A DNA stretch of 64,000 nt from Flavobacterium ichthyis (GCF_009915155.1 NZ_JAABLM010000010.1:1-64000), one strand, 5' to 3'; shown: positions 9,116 to 18,988, numbered from the stretch's first letter. The notes: a model not told the origin generated them from the letters alone. A program made the numbers and translations.

Positions 9116-10693
9116 ATGGCGGAAATTAAAGCTGCTGAAATTTCAGCAATATTAAAAAAGCAATTGTCAGATTTCGAATCTGGTGCAACGCTGGAAGAAG
9201 TTGGAACGGTTTTAAATGTGGGTGACGGTATTGCTCGTGTTTACGGTCTTTCAAACGTTCAATACGGTGAATTAGTTGAGTTTGAAAATGGAATGGAAGG
9301 AATGGTTTTGAACCTTGAAGAAGACAACGTTGGGGTTGTACTTTTCGGTTCATCAACAGGAATCAAAGAAGGCTCAACTGCAAAAAGAACACAACGTATC
9401 GCTTCACTTAAAGTTGGAGAAGAAATGGTAGGTCGTGTTGTAAATACTTTAGGACAACCAATTGATGGTAAAGGACCAATCGGTGGAACTTTATACGAAA
9501 TGCCGTTAGAAAGAAAAGCGCCTGGAGTTATTTTCCGTCAGCCGGTAACCGAACCATTACAAACAGGTATCAAAGCGGTTGATGCGATGATTCCAGTTGG
9601 TAGAGGTCAACGTGAGCTTGTAATTGGTGACCGTCAAACTGGTAAATCAACAGTTTGTATCGATACCATTATCAACCAAAAAGAATTTTATGATGCTGGT
9701 AAACCAGTATTTTGTATCTATGTTGCCATCGGGCAAAAAGCTTCAACTGTTGCTGGAATCGCTAAAACTTTAGAAGAAAAAGGAGCAATGGCTTACACAG
9801 TAATTGTGGCGGCAAATGCTTCTGATCCAGCTCCAATGCAAGTTTATGCGCCATTTGCTGGTGCTGCAATTGGAGAATATTTCCGTGATACAGGTCGTCC
9901 GGCTTTAATTGTTTATGATGATTTATCTAAACAAGCAGTAGCTTACCGTGAAGTTTCTCTGTTGTTGAGAAGACCACCAGGACGTGAGGCATACCCTGGA
10001 GACGTTTTCTACCTTCACTCAAGATTGTTAGAAAGAGCGGCAAAAGTAATCAACAACGATGAAATTGCTAGAACTATGAATGATCTTCCGGAATCTTTGA
10101 AACCAATTGTAAAGGGTGGTGGATCATTAACAGCTTTACCAATTATTGAAACACAAGCAGGAGACGTTTCAGCATATATCCCAACTAACGTAATTTCAAT
10201 TACTGATGGACAAATTTTCTTGGAGTCGGACTTGTTCAACTCAGGGGTTCGTCCGGCAATTAACGTAGGTATTTCGGTATCACGTGTTGGTGGAAATGCT
10301 CAGATTAAGTCAATGAAAAAAGTTTCTGGTACTTTGAAATTAGATCAAGCTCAATTCCGTGAGTTAGAAGCTTTCGCAAAATTTGGATCTGATTTGGACG
10401 CTGTTACTTTAAACGTAATTGAAAAAGGAAAAAGAAACGTGGAAATCTTAAAGCAAGGTTTGAACGATCCTTATACCGTAGAAGACCAAGTAGCGATTAT
10501 TTACGCAGGTTCTAAAAACTTGTTGAGAAACGTGCCGGTAAACAAAGTAAAAGAGTTTGAAAAAGATTTCTTAGAATTCTTGAACAACAAGCATAGAGAT
10601 ACCCTTGACGCTTTAAAAGCTGGTAAATTAGATGACAGCATCACTGATGTGATCGAAAATGTAGCGAAAGAAGTTTCAGCGAAATATAACTAA
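9116..10693 (+). CDS. atpA: F0F1 ATP synthase subunit alpha
   Basis: 525 residues, full length. The Walker A motif GDRQTGKST begins at residue 171. The Walker B-type [10 protein letters not shown] and the conserved [21 protein letters not shown] follow, with [10 protein letters not shown] near residue 380. This is the regulatory nucleotide-binding subunit of F1. It is 39 bases after atpH. The gap to atpG is unusual because it holds a heptad repeat array with a 17-bp inverted repeat. Confidence 0.97.
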   Translation: MAEIKAAEISAILKKQLSDFESGATLEEVGTVLNVGDGIARVYGLSNVQYGELVEFENGMEGMVLNLEEDNVGVVLFGSSTGIKEGSTAKRTQRIASLKVGEEMVGRVVNTLGQPIDGKGPIGGTLYEMPLERKAPGVIFRQPVTEPLQTGIKAVDAMIPVGRGQRELVIGDRQTGKSTVCIDTIINQKEFYDAGKPVFCIYVAIGQKASTVAGIAKTLEEKGAMAYTVIVAANASDPAPMQVYAPFAGAAIGEYFRDTGRPALIVYDDLSKQAVAYREVSLLLRRPPGREAYPGDVFYLHSRLLERAAKVINNDEIARTMNDLPESLKPIVKGGGSLTALPIIETQAGDVSAYIPTNVISITDGQIFLESDLFNSGVRPAINVGISVSRVGGNAQIKSMKKVSGTLKLDQAQFRELEAFAKFGSDLDAVTLNVIEKGKRNVEILKQGLNDPYTVEDQVAIIYAGSKNLLRNVPVNKVKEFEKDFLEFLNNKHRDTLDALKAGKLDDSITDVIENVAKEVSAKYN

Positions 10694-10695
10694 TA

Positions 10696-10765
10696 AAAGT
10701 ATTAAGTATTAAGTACAAAGTATCAAGATGAACTTTGTACTTAATACTAAAGTCTTAATACAAAA
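10696..10765. repeat. Heptad repeat array H1 with inverted repeat, between atpA and atpG
   Basis: About four AAGTATT-like 7-nt units followed by the reverse complement of the same units. The perfect 17-bp arms are 10705-10721 (AGTATTAAGTACAAAGT) and 10732-10748, with a 10-nt loop. The array fills most of the 75-base gap inside the operon. Confidence 0.8.
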
Positions 10766-10768
10766 TAG

Positions 10769-11626
10769 ATGGCAAACTTAAAAGAAATCCGTAACAGAAT
10801 TACCTCAGTTTCCTCGACGATGCAAATCACTTCGGCGATGAAAATGGTTTCTGCTGCCAAACTCAAAAAAGCGCAAGATGCTATTACAGCCATGCGTCCG
10901 TATGCCGAAAAATTAACCGAATTGTTGCAAAACGTAACCGCATCGTTAGAAGGCGATAGTGCAAGCGTTTATTCAGAACAACGTCCGGTAAACAAAATTT
11001 TGGTAGTAGCCATAACTTCTAACCGTGGTTTGAGTGGTGCGTTCAACTCAAATGTGGTGAAAGAAGTAAAAAATTTGCTTGTGGAATACAAAGACAAACA
11101 AGTAGATTTTGTTACAATCGGAAAAAAAGGTAATGACGCAATCAAAAAAGGAAACAATATCATCAACCACAACACTACGGTTTTTGACGAATTAACTTTT
11201 GCAAACGTTGCCGATATTGCCGAAAATTTAATGCAACTTTTCGTAGATGGTGCTTATGATAAAATTGAATTGGTTTATAATCAATTTAAAAATGCCGCTA
11301 CGCAAATCATTATCACAGAACAATTTTTGCCAATTCTACCGGTAGAAAAGCAAGAAAACACTTCAGTTGATTATATTTTTGAACCTTCAAAAGAACAAAT
11401 CATCGAAGAGTTGATCCCGCTTTCGCTCAAAACGCAGTTGTACAAAGCCATTCGTGATTCATTTGCTTCAGAACATGGAGCTCGTATGACCGCCATGCAC
11501 AAAGCAACTGATAACGCGACAGAATTGCGCAATCAATTAAAATTAACTTACAACAAAGCCCGTCAAGCAGCCATTACCGGAGAAATCCTCGAAATTGTTG
11601 GTGGAGCAGAAGCTTTAAACAGTTAA
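10769..11626 (+). CDS. atpG: F0F1 ATP synthase subunit gamma
   Basis: 285 residues. The N-terminus ANLKEIRNRITSVSSTMQIT and the C-terminal helix (about residues 240-283, including ATDNATELRNQLKLTYNKAR) form the rotating coiled-coil shaft that is the family signature. It is the last gene of the operon; no beta (atpD) or epsilon (atpC) gene follows, as is usual in Bacteroidetes where these form a separate unit. A terminator follows at 11649-11680. Confidence 0.95.
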   Translation: MANLKEIRNRITSVSSTMQITSAMKMVSAAKLKKAQDAITAMRPYAEKLTELLQNVTASLEGDSASVYSEQRPVNKILVVAITSNRGLSGAFNSNVVKEVKNLLVEYKDKQVDFVTIGKKGNDAIKKGNNIINHNTTVFDELTFANVADIAENLMQLFVDGAYDKIELVYNQFKNAATQIIITEQFLPILPVEKQENTSVDYIFEPSKEQIIEELIPLSLKTQLYKAIRDSFASEHGARMTAMHKATDNATELRNQLKLTYNKARQAAITGEILEIVGGAEALNS

Positions 11627-11648
11627 GAAAAAAATATTCAATTTATAG

Positions 11649-11680
11649 AAAAGCGCTTTTACAAAAAGGCGCTTTTTTTT
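11649..11680 (+). terminator. Terminator of the atp operon
   Basis: AAAGCGC..., a short loop and GGCGCTTTTTTTT form a GC stem ending in eight Ts, 23 bases after the atpG stop. Confidence 0.8.
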
Positions 11681-11735
11681 GTTTTGTGTTAAAAAGATAA
11701 AGCCGAACCAATTGTACCACAATAAAAGAAATCCT

Positions 11736-11743
11736 TATTTTTG
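11736..11743 (+). promoter_or_regulatory. Promoter -7 box of the flippase gene
   Basis: TATTTTTG fits TANNTTTG, with a TTG at 11712-11714 about 21 bases upstream as the -33 element. It lies 19 bases before the TTG start. Confidence 0.5.
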
Positions 11744-11761
11744 TTACACTAAAACTAAATT

Positions 11762-13243
11762 TTGAGCTTTTACAAAAATCTTTTCAAACAAACCGCCATT
11801 TACGGTCTCGCCACGGTGATTCCGAGGATGTTTAGTTTTATTTTGGTGCCGCTTTACACTAAATTGCTTCCGGAAGAAGAATACGGTTCGGTAAATGTGA
11901 TTTTTGCTTACCTCATTTTCTTCAATGTGTTGCTTTCCTACGGTATGGAAACCGCTTTTTTCCGGTTTTACAATTCCGAAACCGACAAGAAAAAAGTAAT
12001 CGAAACTTCTACATTTGCTATTTTTTGGACTACGATTATTTTCCTCTCCATTGCATTAATTAACCGAATTTCTATCGCCAATTATTTAGAAATTGATGCC
12101 CAATACATCACCTACATGATTTGGATTTTGGCACTCGATGCTTTAGTGGTTATTCCTTTTTCTAAACTTCGAGCCAATCAAAAACCAATGATTTATGCAG
12201 CAATAAAAATTGGAAATGTGGCTGTCTATTTGGGTTTAAACCTTTTTTTCCTTATTGCATTACCCAAAATCGCCAAAGAAAATCCATCAGCATTTATCAG
12301 TACTTTTTATTATCAAGATTTTCAAATTGGCTATATTTTCGTATCGAACCTAATTGCCAGTTTCCTTACCTTTTTGGTGCTTTGCCGAAACTATTTGCAT
12401 TTCCGTTGGCGTTTCGATTTTTCTTTATTAAAAAAAATGCTACGTTACGGATTTCCCATCATGATTGCCGGACTTGCATTTGCCATCAACGATCAGTTCG
12501 ATAAAATTTTGTTAAAACATTTATTGCCGCCGGATATTGCCGAAGCGCAAGTAGGAATTTATTCCGCCTGTTATAAACTTGGATTGTTCATGGTTTTGTT
12601 CAGAACAGCTTACACTTTAGGAATCGAACCATTTTTTTTTAGTCATGCTGCTAATGACAATGCTTCGCAAACTTACGCCACCATTACTAAATATTTCGTC
12701 ATCACGGGCTCAATGATGAGTTTGGCTGTTATCGTTTTTGCCGATGTTTTAAAAGTAGTGATGATTCAAGACAGTTCGTATTGGGCTGCAATGAATGTAG
12801 TGCCACTCATTATTTTTGCCAATTTTTTCTTGGGAATTTACACCAATCTTTCCGTTTGGTACAAACTCACCAATCAAACACACGTTGGCGCCATCATTTC
12901 CATCATTGGGGCGATTGTAACCTTGGGACTTAATTTTTATTTAATTCCTATTGCACAAGAAAAAGGAATTGGCGGTTACATGGGTTCGGCAATTGCTACT
13001 ATTGCCGCATATGGAACCATGATGGTCATTTCGTATTGGCTCGGAAAAAATAAATATCCCATTCCGTACGACAAAAAGAAAATTGGTGGCTATCTTGGAT
13101 TGTCTATATTGTTTTCGGTAGTTTATTTTTATGGCTTTCGCCAAAATTATTTTGTTGGTGTTCCACTCTTGCTCATCTTCGCCTATTTCATATATTACAA
13201 CGAAAAAGAAACCATTTTACGAATCGCAAATCGCAGAAAATAA
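11762..13243 (+). CDS. Polysaccharide flippase (Wzx/MATE-like lipid-linked oligosaccharide transporter)
   Basis: 493 residues with about 12-14 membrane helices spread over the whole length. The N-terminus FKQTAIYGLATVIPRMFSFILV matches the polysaccharide-transport family that moves undecaprenyl-linked sugars across the inner membrane. The start is a TTG; no ATG is available near the beginning of the first helix. No glycosyltransferase cluster is attached, so the substrate is unknown. It is followed after 3 bases by dut and then a nucleotidyltransferase, a conserved-looking flavobacterial run. Confidence 0.85.
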   Translation: MSFYKNLFKQTAIYGLATVIPRMFSFILVPLYTKLLPEEEYGSVNVIFAYLIFFNVLLSYGMETAFFRFYNSETDKKKVIETSTFAIFWTTIIFLSIALINRISIANYLEIDAQYITYMIWILALDALVVIPFSKLRANQKPMIYAAIKIGNVAVYLGLNLFFLIALPKIAKENPSAFISTFYYQDFQIGYIFVSNLIASFLTFLVLCRNYLHFRWRFDFSLLKKMLRYGFPIMIAGLAFAINDQFDKILLKHLLPPDIAEAQVGIYSACYKLGLFMVLFRTAYTLGIEPFFFSHAANDNASQTYATITKYFVITGSMMSLAVIVFADVLKVVMIQDSSYWAAMNVVPLIIFANFFLGIYTNLSVWYKLTNQTHVGAIISIIGAIVTLGLNFYLIPIAQEKGIGGYMGSAIATIAAYGTMMVISYWLGKNKYPIPYDKKKIGGYLGLSILFSVVYFYGFRQNYFVGVPLLLIFAYFIYYNEKETILRIANRRK

Positions 13244-13246
13244 TTT

Positions 13247-13681
13247 ATGGAAATTAAAATCGTTAATCAATCTAATCACTCCTTACCGCATTACGAAACC
13301 ATTGCTTCCGCTGGAATGGATTTACGTGCCAATATTTCGGAACCTATCATTTTAAAACCATTAGAAAGAACCATTGTAAAAACCGGACTTTTTATAGAGT
13401 TGCCTATTGGTTACGAAGCACAAGTTCGCCCGAGAAGTGGTTTGGCAGCAAAAAATGGCATCACTGTTTTAAACGCTCCCGGAACTGTAGATGCAGATTA
13501 TCGTGGTGAAATAGGAGTAATTTTAGTAAATTTATCTAACCAAGATTTTACTATTGAAAACGGCGAAAGAATTGCCCAGCTCATTATTGCCAAACATGAA
13601 AGAGCCGAATGGGTTGAAGCCGAAAATTTATCGGAAACCTCACGTGGAGATGGCGGTTTTGGAAGTACGGGTTTAAAATAG
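13247..13681 (+). CDS. dut: dUTP diphosphatase
   Basis: 144 residues, with all five motifs of trimeric dUTPases in order: AGMDLRA (22-28), RPRSGLA, the catalytic [18 protein letters not shown], and the flexible C-terminal [10 protein letters not shown]. It hydrolyses dUTP to dUMP, keeping uracil out of DNA and supplying thymidylate synthesis. The length is typical. It starts 3 bases after the flippase stop. Confidence 0.96.
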   Translation: MEIKIVNQSNHSLPHYETIASAGMDLRANISEPIILKPLERTIVKTGLFIELPIGYEAQVRPRSGLAAKNGITVLNAPGTVDADYRGEIGVILVNLSNQDFTIENGERIAQLIIAKHERAEWVEAENLSETSRGDGGFGSTGLK

Positions 13682-13791
13682 CCCCCTAACCCCCAAAGGG
13701 GGAATTTGCAAAAAAAGAAAACAAAAAATTAAATTAATTAAAAGCCTATTCACCCCTAATAGGAATTCCCCGCCACGGCGGGTTAGGGGCA
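13681..13791. repeat. C-rich inverted repeat element between dut and the nucleotidyltransferase
   Basis: Begins GCCCCCTAACCCCC and ends CGGGTTAGGGGC, an inverted pair about 90 bases apart. There are smaller internal hairpins (CCCCC AAA GGGGG; CCCCGCC ACG GCGGG). It fills the 116-base gap and looks like a small palindromic intergenic element. Confidence 0.65.
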
Positions 13792-13797
13792 GAATTT

Positions 13798-14808
13798 ATG
13801 AAAATAATAGTACCAATGGCAGGTCGAGGATCTCGCCTAAGACCACACACATTAACCGTTCCAAAACCACTAATTCCGGTTGCCGGAAAACCAATCGTTC
13901 ACCGTTTGGTAGAAGATATAGCCGGGGTTTTAAATCAAAAAATTGACGAAGTAGCGTTTGTAATTCACGAAAGTTTTGGTGAAAAAGTAGAAAAAGAACT
14001 CATTGCCATTGCCGAAAAATTGGGGGCAAAGGGCACCATTTATTACCAAAATGAAGCTTTAGGAACCGGTCATGCTATTATGTGTGCCAAAGATTCTTTG
14101 AGTGGTCCGGCCGTAATTGCTTATGCGGATACATTAATTCGTGCAGATTTCGACTTAGATAAAACTGCCGATAGCGTAATTTGGGTAAAACAAGTAGACG
14201 AACCGGAAGCTTTTGGCGTTATTAATTTAAACGAACATAACGAAATCGTAGAATTAGTCGAAAAACCAAAAGAATTTGTATCGGATTTGGCCGTGATTGG
14301 CATTTATTATTTCAAAGATATTGCCGTTTTGAAAAACGAGTTGCAACTGGTTTTAGACAATAACATTATTCACGGTGGCGAATACCAAATTAATGACGGA
14401 ATCAAACAAATGATGGCAAAAGGCATGAAATTTGTACCAGGAAAAGTTGATGAATGGATGGATTGTGGAAACAAGAATGTAACGGTTGAAACCAATTCGA
14501 GAATGCTGGGCTTTTTACAAAAAGACGGCGAAAATTTAGTTTCACCAGATGTGAAATTGGAAAATTCAACCATTATTCCGCCGTGTTACATTGGTGAAGA
14601 TGTATATTTAATCAATGCAACTGTTGGACCAAACGTTTCCTTAGGAAAAGGTTGTCACGTCATCAATTCGACCATCAAAAATAGTTTGGTGCAAACCCAT
14701 TCTAACATTAAAAATGCCAATTTAGACAATGCCATGATTGGAAATCACGCCACATTCGACGGCAATTTTACCAACATCAGCATTGGAGATTATTCGGTAT
14801 TGGAATAA
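13798..14808 (+). CDS. Sugar-phosphate nucleotidyltransferase with left-handed beta-helix C-terminus
   Basis: 336 residues. The N-terminal Rossmann-like domain starts with the NTP-binding loop MAGRGSRLRPHTLTVPKPL (8-26), the signature of glucose-1-phosphate thymidylyl/uridylyl-transferase-like enzymes. Later it has AYADTLIRADFD with the metal-binding Asp and GGEYQINDGIKQM. Residues about 245-336 form isoleucine-spaced hexapeptide turns (a left-handed beta-helix). It should make an NDP-sugar from NTP and sugar 1-phosphate; the exact sugar and nucleotide cannot be told from sequence. Confidence 0.85.
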   Translation: MKIIVPMAGRGSRLRPHTLTVPKPLIPVAGKPIVHRLVEDIAGVLNQKIDEVAFVIHESFGEKVEKELIAIAEKLGAKGTIYYQNEALGTGHAIMCAKDSLSGPAVIAYADTLIRADFDLDKTADSVIWVKQVDEPEAFGVINLNEHNEIVELVEKPKEFVSDLAVIGIYYFKDIAVLKNELQLVLDNNIIHGGEYQINDGIKQMMAKGMKFVPGKVDEWMDCGNKNVTVETNSRMLGFLQKDGENLVSPDVKLENSTIIPPCYIGEDVYLINATVGPNVSLGKGCHVINSTIKNSLVQTHSNIKNANLDNAMIGNHATFDGNFTNISIGDYSVLE

Positions 14809-14830
14809 TTTTTTTAAAATAAAATAAAAA

Positions 14831-16183
14831 ATGCAACTGAAAAAAATCTTTTACTTTTCGATTTTAACCGGAACTTTCTGGCTTCCGGTAACCGGTTTTG
14901 CCCAGCAAGAGCCGGATTTAATTGCATTGGCGGAAGATAAATTTCAGGATGATTTCTACGAATCTTTGAAGCAAAAAGGCATTGAAAATTATGACAAAGC
15001 CATTCTTTCTCTAGAAAAGTGTTTGAAATTACAACCTCAAAACGCGGTCATTTTTAATGAATTAGGCATTAATTATTTTAAACTTAAAAATTACCAAAAA
15101 GCCCAAGAAAATTTTAATCAAGCGATAAAAATTGACGCATCGAATAAATGGTATTTGGTGGGTTTGTACGATGTTTTTTACGAAACAAAAGATTACAATC
15201 AAGCAATTACGGTGGTTCAAAAATTAATTGGTTTTGATGCCAAATATAAAGAAGATTTGACTTCGCTTTATATGTACACCAACCAGTTTGACAAGGCTTT
15301 GGTATTGATTAATGAATTAGATGAAACATCGGGGAAAACTGCACAAAGAAATGCATATCGCTCACAAATTGGCTTAACTTCTGGCGAAAATGCTTCGGAA
15401 AAAAATAATCTTTTGCAAGCCATCAAAAAAGACCCTAAAAATGAAGCAAATTACATTGAACTGATTTACCAATATGCCGAAAACAATCAGGAGGAAAAGG
15501 CATTCGAAATTGCCAAACAACTCGAAAAAGAAATTCCGGATTCGGAGTTTGCACAAATCGGACTTTTTAAATTTCATTTAAATAAAAATGATGGTCAAAA
15601 AGCGGTTTCGGCCATGAATAAAGTACTCGAGAGCAAAAAAATCAATTCGGATGTAAAAGCAAAAATTTTGAAAGAATTTTTAATTTTTGTAAAAACAAAT
15701 CCCAGCTACACGGCTGATTTAGACACGGCTTTTGGAGCTCTGGAATCAGATAAACAAGCCGCACTTTCAAAAGAATTTGGGCAGCTGTTTTTTATAAATA
15801 AAAATTGGCCCCAAGCGATAAAATTTTTCGAAATTTATTCTAAAAACAATCCGCAAGACGCCGAAACCGGAATATTTTTGCTTCAATCATACACCGAAAA
15901 TAAACAGTTTGACGAAGTCGCTTCCAAAAGTGCTTCGTATTTGGATTATTTCCCAATGCAACCTGAGTTTTATTATTTTTCCGGACTGGCTTTCAATCAA
16001 TTAAAAAATCCTAAAAAAGCCAAAGAAATTTTACTTGCCGGAATAGATTATTTGGTAGAAAACCGAGATTTAGAAATTAATTTTAACATTCAATTAGGCG
16101 AAGCGGCTTCAGCTTTAGGAGATGCCAAAGCCAAACAAGAATATTTCACCAAAGCCGAAAGACTTTTAAAGCAAAAACAATAA
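14831..16183 (+). CDS. Exported tetratricopeptide repeat protein
   Basis: 450 residues with a signal peptide ending VTGFAQQ. It is followed by TPR units, the clearest being AVIFNELGINYFKLKNYQKA (about residues 70-100), and more helical repeats to the C-terminus. Likely a periplasmic or membrane-associated scaffold. It overlaps the next lipoprotein gene by one base (TAATG), so translation is coupled. The group of TPR protein, DUF4292 lipoprotein and EnvC-like protein suggests work at the cell envelope. Confidence 0.82.
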   Translation: MQLKKIFYFSILTGTFWLPVTGFAQQEPDLIALAEDKFQDDFYESLKQKGIENYDKAILSLEKCLKLQPQNAVIFNELGINYFKLKNYQKAQENFNQAIKIDASNKWYLVGLYDVFYETKDYNQAITVVQKLIGFDAKYKEDLTSLYMYTNQFDKALVLINELDETSGKTAQRNAYRSQIGLTSGENASEKNNLLQAIKKDPKNEANYIELIYQYAENNQEEKAFEIAKQLEKEIPDSEFAQIGLFKFHLNKNDGQKAVSAMNKVLESKKINSDVKAKILKEFLIFVKTNPSYTADLDTAFGALESDKQAALSKEFGQLFFINKNWPQAIKFFEIYSKNNPQDAETGIFLLQSYTENKQFDEVASKSASYLDYFPMQPEFYYFSGLAFNQLKNPKKAKEILLAGIDYLVENRDLEINFNIQLGEAASALGDAKAKQEYFTKAERLLKQKQ

Positions 16184-16953
16184 TGAAAAAAATACTTACA
16201 ACACTTTTTGCAATGGTTTTAGTGGCTTGCGGTTCCAAAAAAAATATCGTTTCCGAGGAAAATGCAGCCGAAAGCATTTCGTCAAAATCTATCGTAGAAA
16301 ATCATTACAAAATCAACCGTGATTTTAAAACGCTTTACATCAAATCTAACGTAAAATACAGCGACCCAAAATTGTCGCAAAGTGTTTCGGCCGAAATCCG
16401 GATGGATAAAGACAAGCAGATTTTGGTAAGCATCAGATTGCTTGGTATCACTTGGGCAAAAGCTTACATCACGCCAAAAGAAGTGAAATATTACGAAAAA
16501 ATCAACGGCAAATTTTTTGAAGGAAATTACAATACGTTAAGCAAATGGTTGGGAACCGATTTAGATTTTTCTAAAGTGCAAAACATGCTCGTGGGTCAAG
16601 CCATGGACGATTTAGACCGTGGAAAATACAAAGCCACAATTGAAAATAGTTGGTACAAATTAGAAGATTTAGCCAAAACCGAAACCAATAAATCGTTTTT
16701 CTTCGAAGCCGGGAATTTTTTGATTAAAAAACAAGAAATCGTTCAAGCCGAGAAAAACCGCAGTTTAACGGTATTTTATCCGGCTCACAAAGAACATCCT
16801 AAGTTGGTTTTGCCTGCAAAAATCGACATTATGGCACAAGAAAGTAAAAAAACAACCGAAATCAACATCGAATACAACAGCGTAACTTTCGACGAAAATT
16901 TAAGTTTCCCTTATAGCGTTCCCGATGGTTATGAAAAGATTAATATTGACTAA
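16183..16953 (+). CDS. DUF4292 lipoprotein
   Basis: 256 residues with a lipobox LVAC (Cys16) followed by GSKK. The mature part (WAKAYITPKEVKYYEKING, then beta-rich sequence to FPYSVPDGYEKINID) matches DUF4292, a Bacteroidetes family with a LolA/LolB-like fold thought to handle lipids or lipoproteins. The 1-base overlap with the TPR gene and the EnvC-like gene 22 bases later point to one operon. The function is inferred from the fold only. Confidence 0.8.
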   Translation: MKKILTTLFAMVLVACGSKKNIVSEENAAESISSKSIVENHYKINRDFKTLYIKSNVKYSDPKLSQSVSAEIRMDKDKQILVSIRLLGITWAKAYITPKEVKYYEKINGKFFEGNYNTLSKWLGTDLDFSKVQNMLVGQAMDDLDRGKYKATIENSWYKLEDLAKTETNKSFFFEAGNFLIKKQEIVQAEKNRSLTVFYPAHKEHPKLVLPAKIDIMAQESKKTTEINIEYNSVTFDENLSFPYSVPDGYEKINID

Positions 16954-16975
16954 ATTTGCGCAAACCACTATCGAT

Positions 16976-18226
16976 ATGCAAAAGATCATTCTTACGCTTG
17001 TTTTGCTGCTTTCCACCTCATTGGCGTGGTCGCAAAGCGATGCACAAAGAAAATTAGAAGAACGAAAAGCCCAATTGCAAAAAGAAATTGCGGCCGCAAG
17101 AGCCGCTTTAAACTCCGAGAAGAAAAAGGAAAAATCGGTAATGACGCAAATTGTCCAGCAATCTGCCAAAATAAAATTACAAGAAAAATTAATCGCCACA
17201 ACCGAAAAACAAGCCCGATTGTTAGGAGACGATATTTATACCAATCAATTGAAAATTAATGCTTTAAAAAAAGAATTAGAGGTTTTAAAAGCAGATTATG
17301 CCAAGATGATTGTCAAGTCTTACAAAAGCCGTTCTGAACAAAGTCGCGCCATGTTTATTTTATCTTCGGAAAATTTTCTTCAGGCGTATAAGCGTGCGCA
17401 ATACATGAAGCAATACGCCAATTACAGAAAAAATCAAGGCGAAGAAATCAAAGTGAAATCGGCGGAATTAGCGGGTTTTAACGAAAAACTTTCGGCACAA
17501 AAAAAGGAAAAGCAAAAAGTAATTGTTGAAAACGAAAAAGAAAAACAAGAACTTGAGAAAGCCAAAACCGAGCAAGAAAAAGTAATGCAGTCTATCAAAA
17601 AAGACGTTAAAAAATATACGGCAGAAATCAACAAAAAGCAAAAAGAAGCCAAGGAAGCCGATCGCCAAATTCAGAAAATGATTCGCGAAGCCATTGCCGA
17701 AGCCAACCGTAAAGCCGCTGCAGCTGCGAAAAAAGCCAACCCTAAAGCGACCGCTGCCGAAACTAAAGCCATCGAAAATTCATCGAAAATTGTATTGACG
17801 CCAGAAGGAAAAATCGTATCCAACAATTTTAAAGCCAATCGCGGAAAATTATCTTGGCCGGTAAGCAAAGGATTTATTTCGCTTAAATATGGAGATCAAC
17901 CGCATCCGCTTCAAAAATCGTTGATTGTGCATTGTTCTGGCGTGGAAATCAGTACCGAAGCCGGAGAATCTGCCAGAGCGGTTTTTGAAGGCGAAGTCAC
18001 AAAAGTACACGTCATTTCAGGGAATATGATTGTGGTTTACGTACAACACGGGGAATTTTTCACCGTTTACCAAAACCTTTCTTCGGTAAATGTTTCTGCC
18101 GGAACCAAAGTATCGCGTTTGCAACCCATCGGGAAAATTGCAACCAGAGGTGGTGCCACAACCCTCAAATTTATGATCATGCAAAACGCCGATTTACTAA
18201 ATCCAGAATCCTGGATTTCAAGATAA
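16976..18226 (+). CDS. EnvC-like murein hydrolase activator (coiled coil plus degenerate M23 domain)
   Basis: About 416 residues from ATG 16976; the ATG at 16925 lies inside the upstream gene and would bury the signal peptide. Signal peptide to AWSQ, then a long coiled coil (about residues 20-260, rich in K/E/Q/A), then a C-terminal LytM/M23 domain. In that domain the usual HxGxD is CSGVE and the HxH-type LHFEI is LKFMI, so the zinc ligands are lost. This matches EnvC/NlpD-type proteins that activate cell-wall amidases rather than cut peptidoglycan themselves. A TAAATTTG box at 16951-16958 may give it a private promoter. Confidence 0.87.
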   Translation: MQKIILTLVLLLSTSLAWSQSDAQRKLEERKAQLQKEIAAARAALNSEKKKEKSVMTQIVQQSAKIKLQEKLIATTEKQARLLGDDIYTNQLKINALKKELEVLKADYAKMIVKSYKSRSEQSRAMFILSSENFLQAYKRAQYMKQYANYRKNQGEEIKVKSAELAGFNEKLSAQKKEKQKVIVENEKEKQELEKAKTEQEKVMQSIKKDVKKYTAEINKKQKEAKEADRQIQKMIREAIAEANRKAAAAAKKANPKATAAETKAIENSSKIVLTPEGKIVSNNFKANRGKLSWPVSKGFISLKYGDQPHPLQKSLIVHCSGVEISTEAGESARAVFEGEVTKVHVISGNMIVVYVQHGEFFTVYQNLSSVNVSAGTKVSRLQPIGKIATRGGATTLKFMIMQNADLLNPESWISR

Positions 18227-18257
18227 AAAAAAGAACCTTTCGAGGTTCTTTCTTTTT
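18225..18257. terminator. Bidirectional terminator
   Basis: An A run, AAAGAACCT, TTCG loop region, AGGTTCTTT and a T run between convergent genes. It serves both the EnvC-like gene and the thioesterase. Confidence 0.8.
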
Positions 18258-18768
18258 ACATAAACAACGCTTTCAACTCCGTTGCATCCTGCGGATTCAT
18301 TTTTCCGGCTAAAACCAGGCTTAGTTGTTTGCGTCGCAAAGCCGCATCAAATCGCTGTTTTTCCAATTCCGTTTCCGGTTCAATAGGCGGAATTTCCACC
18401 GGACGTCCCGTTTCATCCACCGCCACAAAAGTATAAATCGCTTCGTTCGCCTTATTTTTCAAGCCCGATTCGCGGTCTTCAATCCACACATCCAGAAAAA
18501 TTTCCATAGAAGTTTTAAACGTTCGCGACACCTTCGCCTCAATCGTCACCACACTTCCCAGCGGAATCGCACGATTAAAAGCTACGTGATTCACCGAAGC
18601 CGTCACCGTAATCCTGCGCGAATGTCGTCTTGCCGCAATACTTGCCGCACGATCCATTCTCGCCAGCAATTCGCCACCAAATAAATTATTCAACGGGTTC
18701 GTTTCGCCCGGCAAAACCAAATCAGTTAAGATAGCTGCCGATTCCGAAGGTGTTTTCGCTTGCATCAT
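18256..18768 (-). CDS. Acyl-CoA thioesterase (hotdog fold)
   Basis: 170 residues. NPLNNLFGGELLARMDRAASIAA (about 24-46) carries the Asn/Gly-Gly-Glu and Asp pattern of the YciA/BACH acyl-CoA thioesterases, and TASVNHVAFNRAIPLG follows. It hydrolyses acyl-CoA to fatty acid and CoA in the cytoplasm. Two adjacent Met codons start the protein; the first is used here. It stands alone, facing the EnvC-like gene across a shared terminator. Confidence 0.88.
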   Translation of the reverse strand: MMQAKTPSESAAILTDLVLPGETNPLNNLFGGELLARMDRAASIAARRHSRRITVTASVNHVAFNRAIPLGSVVTIEAKVSRTFKTSMEIFLDVWIEDRESGLKNKANEAIYTFVAVDETGRPVEIPPIEPETELEKQRFDAALRRKQLSLVLAGKMNPQDATELKALFM

Positions 18769-18824
18769 TGTAATTTTTTTTGCAAAGGTAACAAGAATAA
18801 ACCTTTTTTCTGTCGCTTTTTTAA

Positions 18825-18985
18825 GGAGCTAATCCTGCTTTCCGCTTCAAGTCCTCGTTTTTAGATAACATTTTTGTAAGCTAAAAAAGGAGCTTCTCCC
18901 GAAGGGTCGGGAGTCGCTCTTTTTTGGCAACAAAAATTGTTTCCCAAAAACTCCGGGCTTTCCGCTGCAATCAGGGCTATTGCAG
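18825..18985 (-). repeat. Dispersed hairpin repeat, copy B
   Basis: Read on the minus strand it starts TAGCCCTGATTGCAGCGGAAAGC and ends AGCGGAAAGCAGGATTAGC, the two conserved ends of the family. Between them are palindromes including CTCCCGAccctTCGGGAG. Confidence 0.75.
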
Positions 18986-18988
18986 TGC

